Source: Dehalococcoidia bacterium
GTDB lineage: Bacteria > Chloroflexota > Dehalococcoidia > GIF9 > AB-539-J10
Direction of reading: 5' to 3'
DNA: 8,745 nucleotides
NCBI GenBank assembly: GCA_003562555.1
Contig: PWUO01000163.1
Span: forward strand, 1 to 8,745
Positions 6,611 to 8,745 of the stretch are shown here, one piece after another (the first letter of the stretch is position 1; every line of letters starts with the position of its first letter). A program made the translations under genes and the position numbers. The notes beneath the pieces were generated by a model. The model saw only the letters and a list, made by a program, of their open reading frames with translations. It did no database searches and had not been told where the DNA came from.

Positions 6611-6664
6611 CGCACGGTGGTACTGTGTACTTCAACACGGAATGCTTTTGCCCCTCCCCTCAAC

Positions 6665-6952
6665 TCACTGCCTCCGCGCCAGCACAACCCACTCCCCCAC
6701 CCACTCCACCAGCACCGGTATGGCGAATCCCAGGAACCACCTCGGCGCCACGGCCGCTCCCGCTGACTCGGCCACCGCGATCGCGCACACGGTGAACCCC
6801 AGCGAGAGCGTAAACGCCCCGCGCCATACGTTCGTCAATGACGGCCACGGCAGGCGGCGTGGGGTCCGCTCCCGCTCCACATCCCCACCACCCCACACCC
6901 GATCATCTTCTGGGCCCGGCACGTGATGCTCCGATCCATCCACAGCACTCAT
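6665..6952 (-). CDS. Small protein with two membrane segments, holin candidate
   Basis: A 95-residue protein I do not recognise by sequence. Residues 1-44 are hydrophilic and charged. Two hydrophobic segments follow at about 45-67 and 72-92, separated by a short PR turn; the protein ends ARRQ. The second segment contains E83 and E87 and the first contains E62, so the helices are not purely greasy. The ATG overlaps the stop of the tail gene as ATGA, and AAAGGAG lies 7 bases upstream of it, so translation is probably coupled and the gene is likely real. A two-helix protein just after a tail-fibre gene fits a class II holin by position and shape, but no lysin gene is visible. It could also be an unrelated phage membrane protein. 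Nothing resembling a clear terminator follows it. Confidence 0.65.
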   Translation of the reverse strand: MSAVDGSEHHVPGPEDDRVWGGGDVERERTPRRLPWPSLTNVWRGAFTLSLGFTVCAIAVAESAGAAVAPRWFLGFAIPVLVEWVGEWVVLARRQ

Positions 6953-8745
6953 CCTTGCTCTCCTTTCTCCATCACATCCATTCTCGCCCCCAGCGCATCA
7001 ACCTGATCGGCAAGCTGCCGCACCGCGCCGATAAGCAGACCGGCCGCGTTCCCCAGAGAGATACACCGGTCGTCATCAAGCGACGCCCCGTACGCGTCGA
7101 TCCTTTCCTGCCGGTCCTTTCCCACCGCGTCGCGGGCGGCACGCAGTTCCGCCCGCTTCTCCGGCCGCGTTTCACGCACGATCGCCTCATCCAGGATCGC
7201 GCGTACTTCCGCATCATCACGGTCGATCAGCTCCTCCCGTCGCTGCACCTTCTCGGCCTTGCGGTGCGATGCCTTCAGCATCGGCGGTATGGTGGCACGG
7301 TCGTACACGCTGCCGTCCTTCCCGTCCGCCCTGATCGCCCGCACCAGCGCGAGGTCGTCTACCCCATCCCACGGCTCATTGCTCACGTACAGGTCATGAC
7401 AGAACACCGCGCCGAAGCGTCGGGCCGAATAGCCAAGGTCGTAGCAGTCGTCCGACTTCGGATCCATGTGACAGGAGAGCTTCACCGGGCCGTTCAGGAA
7501 GCGGATGTCGCAGCCTGCGGCGGACATGATGTCCAGCTCGTAGCTGGACGGGTAGATGTAGTGCCGCTGGGAACCGTACTCGAACATGAGATCCTGCCCG
7601 CCGATGGCGATGCCGGTATCCGCGTCGATGCGAACGTAGCCCACGTCGTACCAGCGGCTCCCCGCTCCAGACTTCACCTGCACCGCGCTGGACAGCAGTA
7701 TGTTGCCCGCCGAGATGCTGGTCTGCCGCAGCTTGCCGTACGTGGCGCCGTCCGGCAGATGGTCCAGCGTGTCCCCTATCTTCGTGAGGTCCACCGCTCC
7801 CGCGTCCGTGAGCCACTCCAGCACGATGCTGCCTGCGCGGATGTTCTCCGCCTCGAGGTCCTTGACGGAGAGCCTGCCCAGCCGCTCGTACCCCTGAGGC
7901 GTCGGATAGACCTCAAGCCGGTTGGCGAGGCTGCGCACGCTGGACCACCCTCCAAGCTCGATGTCCGTCTGCCACGTGTACGGCCTCCGTCCACTTCCTG
8001 CCGCCCATCGGTGCCGTACCAGTCCCACGTTCCCGCTGACCGAGTCTCCCATCCGTGCATCGGACACCCGGAGATAGTCCAGCACCTGCACCTGCGGCGC
8101 CAGCGGCACCGTCAGCTTCGCAACCGGGCTGTGCAGCCGGTGCCTGGCCAGCATGGACTCTGCAATCAGCCCGGCCTGCGCATTGGAGTCGGCCGCGGCC
8201 ACCTGGTACTGCGTCCTCGGCATCAGCGCGTAGCTCTCACTATCCGTTGCCTCGCCGGTGTACGCGATGGGCCAGTCCTCGGGCGTGCGTACTACGATGC
8301 GACCGGGTATCAGCAGCGTCTGCCTGCCCTCCTTCTGCAGGAACGCGTGTGCGCCCGGATCCAGGGAAAACTCGTGGGCATACACATCGCCGCAGACCAC
8401 CGGCTGAAAGAAGTGCAGGAGCCCGTCGGCCTCCACGCGCATCGCGCACGTGGTGAAATCCAGAAGCCGCCGCAGCGCGGCCAGCCTCGATCCGTTCACA
8501 TAGACGCGAAACCCATCGCGCGTCGTGTACTCCGTGGCGAGCGCGTCTGTCCCGTCCCACGAGTACGGCACATCATCGCAGTGGCTATAGCACGGGAGCG
8601 AGGCCGAGAGGATGGAGTTGATGAGGTCCTGCAGCGTGGTGCCGTCCGTGCGCAGTGGAATGTACGATTCCGAAGCGCGGTCCTCCGCCAGCCCGTCGGG
8701 CACGCCCTCGCACAGCAGTCGACACGTAAGCACCCCCTGCGCGGA
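6949..8745 (-). CDS. Phage tail protein, hub-like N-terminus and fibre-like C-terminus, 5' end outside the window
   Basis: The frame is open to the right edge, so the true start is not seen; the GTG at 8733 is only the first possible start codon inside the window. Positions below are counted from it, with 594 residues visible. Residues about 1-255 resemble tail hub or tail-associated proteins, with a RLLDFTTCAMRVEADGLLHF segment, IPGRIVVRT and VLDYLRVSDAR. Residues about 285-360 (VKDLEAENIRAGSI, then SISAGNILLSS) look like fibre shaft. YDLGYSARRFGAVF near 432 resembles the DLGSSxRRW motif of tail fibres. The last 100 residues are charged and helical and end in GLLIGAVRQLADQVDAL, like self-chaperone or trimerisation tails. 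The product probably sits at the tail tip and contacts the host. The family assignment is from recalled style. It is the upstream partner of the small membrane protein. Confidence 0.75.
   Translation of the reverse strand, partial: SAQGVLTCRLLCEGVPDGLAEDRASESYIPLRTDGTTLQDLINSILSASLPCYSHCDDVPYSWDGTDALATEYTTRDGFRVYVNGSRLAALRRLLDFTTCAMRVEADGLLHFFQPVVCGDVYAHEFSLDPGAHAFLQKEGRQTLLIPGRIVVRTPEDWPIAYTGEATDSESYALMPRTQYQVAAADSNAQAGLIAESMLARHRLHSPVAKLTVPLAPQVQVLDYLRVSDARMGDSVSGNVGLVRHRWAAGSGRRPYTWQTDIELGGWSSVRSLANRLEVYPTPQGYERLGRLSVKDLEAENIRAGSIVLEWLTDAGAVDLTKIGDTLDHLPDGATYGKLRQTSISAGNILLSSAVQVKSGAGSRWYDVGYVRIDADTGIAIGGQDLMFEYGSQRHYIYPSSYELDIMSAAGCDIRFLNGPVKLSCHMDPKSDDCYDLGYSARRFGAVFCHDLYVSNEPWDGVDDLALVRAIRADGKDGSVYDRATIPPMLKASHRKAEKVQRREELIDRDDAEVRAILDEAIVRETRPEKRAELRAARDAVGKDRQERIDAYGASLDDDRCISLGNAAGLLIGAVRQLADQVDALGARMDVMEKGEQG
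6953..6966 (-). promoter_or_regulatory. Ribosome binding site of the small membrane protein
   Basis: Read on the minus strand, AAAGGAG (6966-6960) lies 7 bases before the ATG at 6952, inside the last codons of the tail gene. Together with the ATGA overlap, it supports real, coupled translation of the downstream gene. Confidence 0.65.

Larger units (their letters stand above)
6433..6623 (+). repeat. Composite repeat, copy 2 (B palindrome, A palindrome, decamer array, hairpin)
   Basis: It has the same order as 5797-5974: GGTGGGGT, a type B palindrome at 6448, a type A palindrome at 6503, a decamer array at 6551-6610, the CCGTGC/GCACGG hairpin at 6602-6617 and GGTGGTAC. It is longer than copy 1 because of one more decamer and a G-run at 6530-6538. 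Together the two copies bracket the minus-oriented 116-bp repeats. Confidence 0.7.

Noticed and set aside
6602..6617. Intrinsic terminator for the minus-strand phage pair
   Set aside because: The CCGTGC/GCACGG stem is good, but on the minus strand it is followed by GC-rich decamer sequence, not a T-run.

Overview
This is a GC-rich bacterial window with two parts: a soluble signalling pair on the plus strand, and the end of what looks like a prophage tail module on the minus strand. They converge on a gene-free, repeat-packed island of about 0.95 kb. No rRNA, tRNA or CRISPR array is visible. The domain mix (MEDS sensor kinase, PAS/HD-GYP protein), the GTAGGG-led palindromic repeats and the style of the tail protein suggest an environmental Chloroflexota-like bacterium, possibly Dehalococcoidia. 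This is recall of family style, not a database match, and my confidence is low.

Layout. Positions 1-238 hold an inverted repeat and a reasonable sigma70-like promoter. An HD-GYP protein with three PAS domains follows at 239-1996; it is predicted to degrade cyclic di-GMP and its catalytic motifs are intact. Positions 1997-2400 have no convincing gene. A 1105-residue cytoplasmic histidine kinase at 2401-5718 has the order MEDS, five tandem PAS, HisKA_3, HATPase_c. Its PAS units repeat every 123 codons, and two of them remain about 91% identical in DNA over 141 bases.

Positions 5719-6664 contain no supported gene. They hold at least nine short palindromes, most led by GTAGGG, two arrays of a 10-bp tandem repeat that each end in a CCGTGC/GCACGG hairpin, a 116-bp repeat in two near-identical copies, and a larger composite repeat in two copies around them. 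The palindromes differ in sequence but keep their symmetry, including one exact compensatory base-pair swap. This is the most unusual part of the window.

On the minus strand, a tail protein open at the right edge (8745-6949) combines a hub-like N-terminal part with fibre-like repeats and a C-terminal segment resembling an intramolecular chaperone. It overlaps by ATGA a 95-residue protein with two predicted membrane segments (6952-6665), which is a holin candidate by position and shape only.

How the genes may work together: the two sensor proteins may feed separate outputs, cyclic di-GMP turnover and phosphotransfer to a NarL-type regulator that is not in the window. The two phage-like genes form a translationally coupled pair. 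I see no functional link between the two halves beyond sharing the repeat island as their common 3' boundary.
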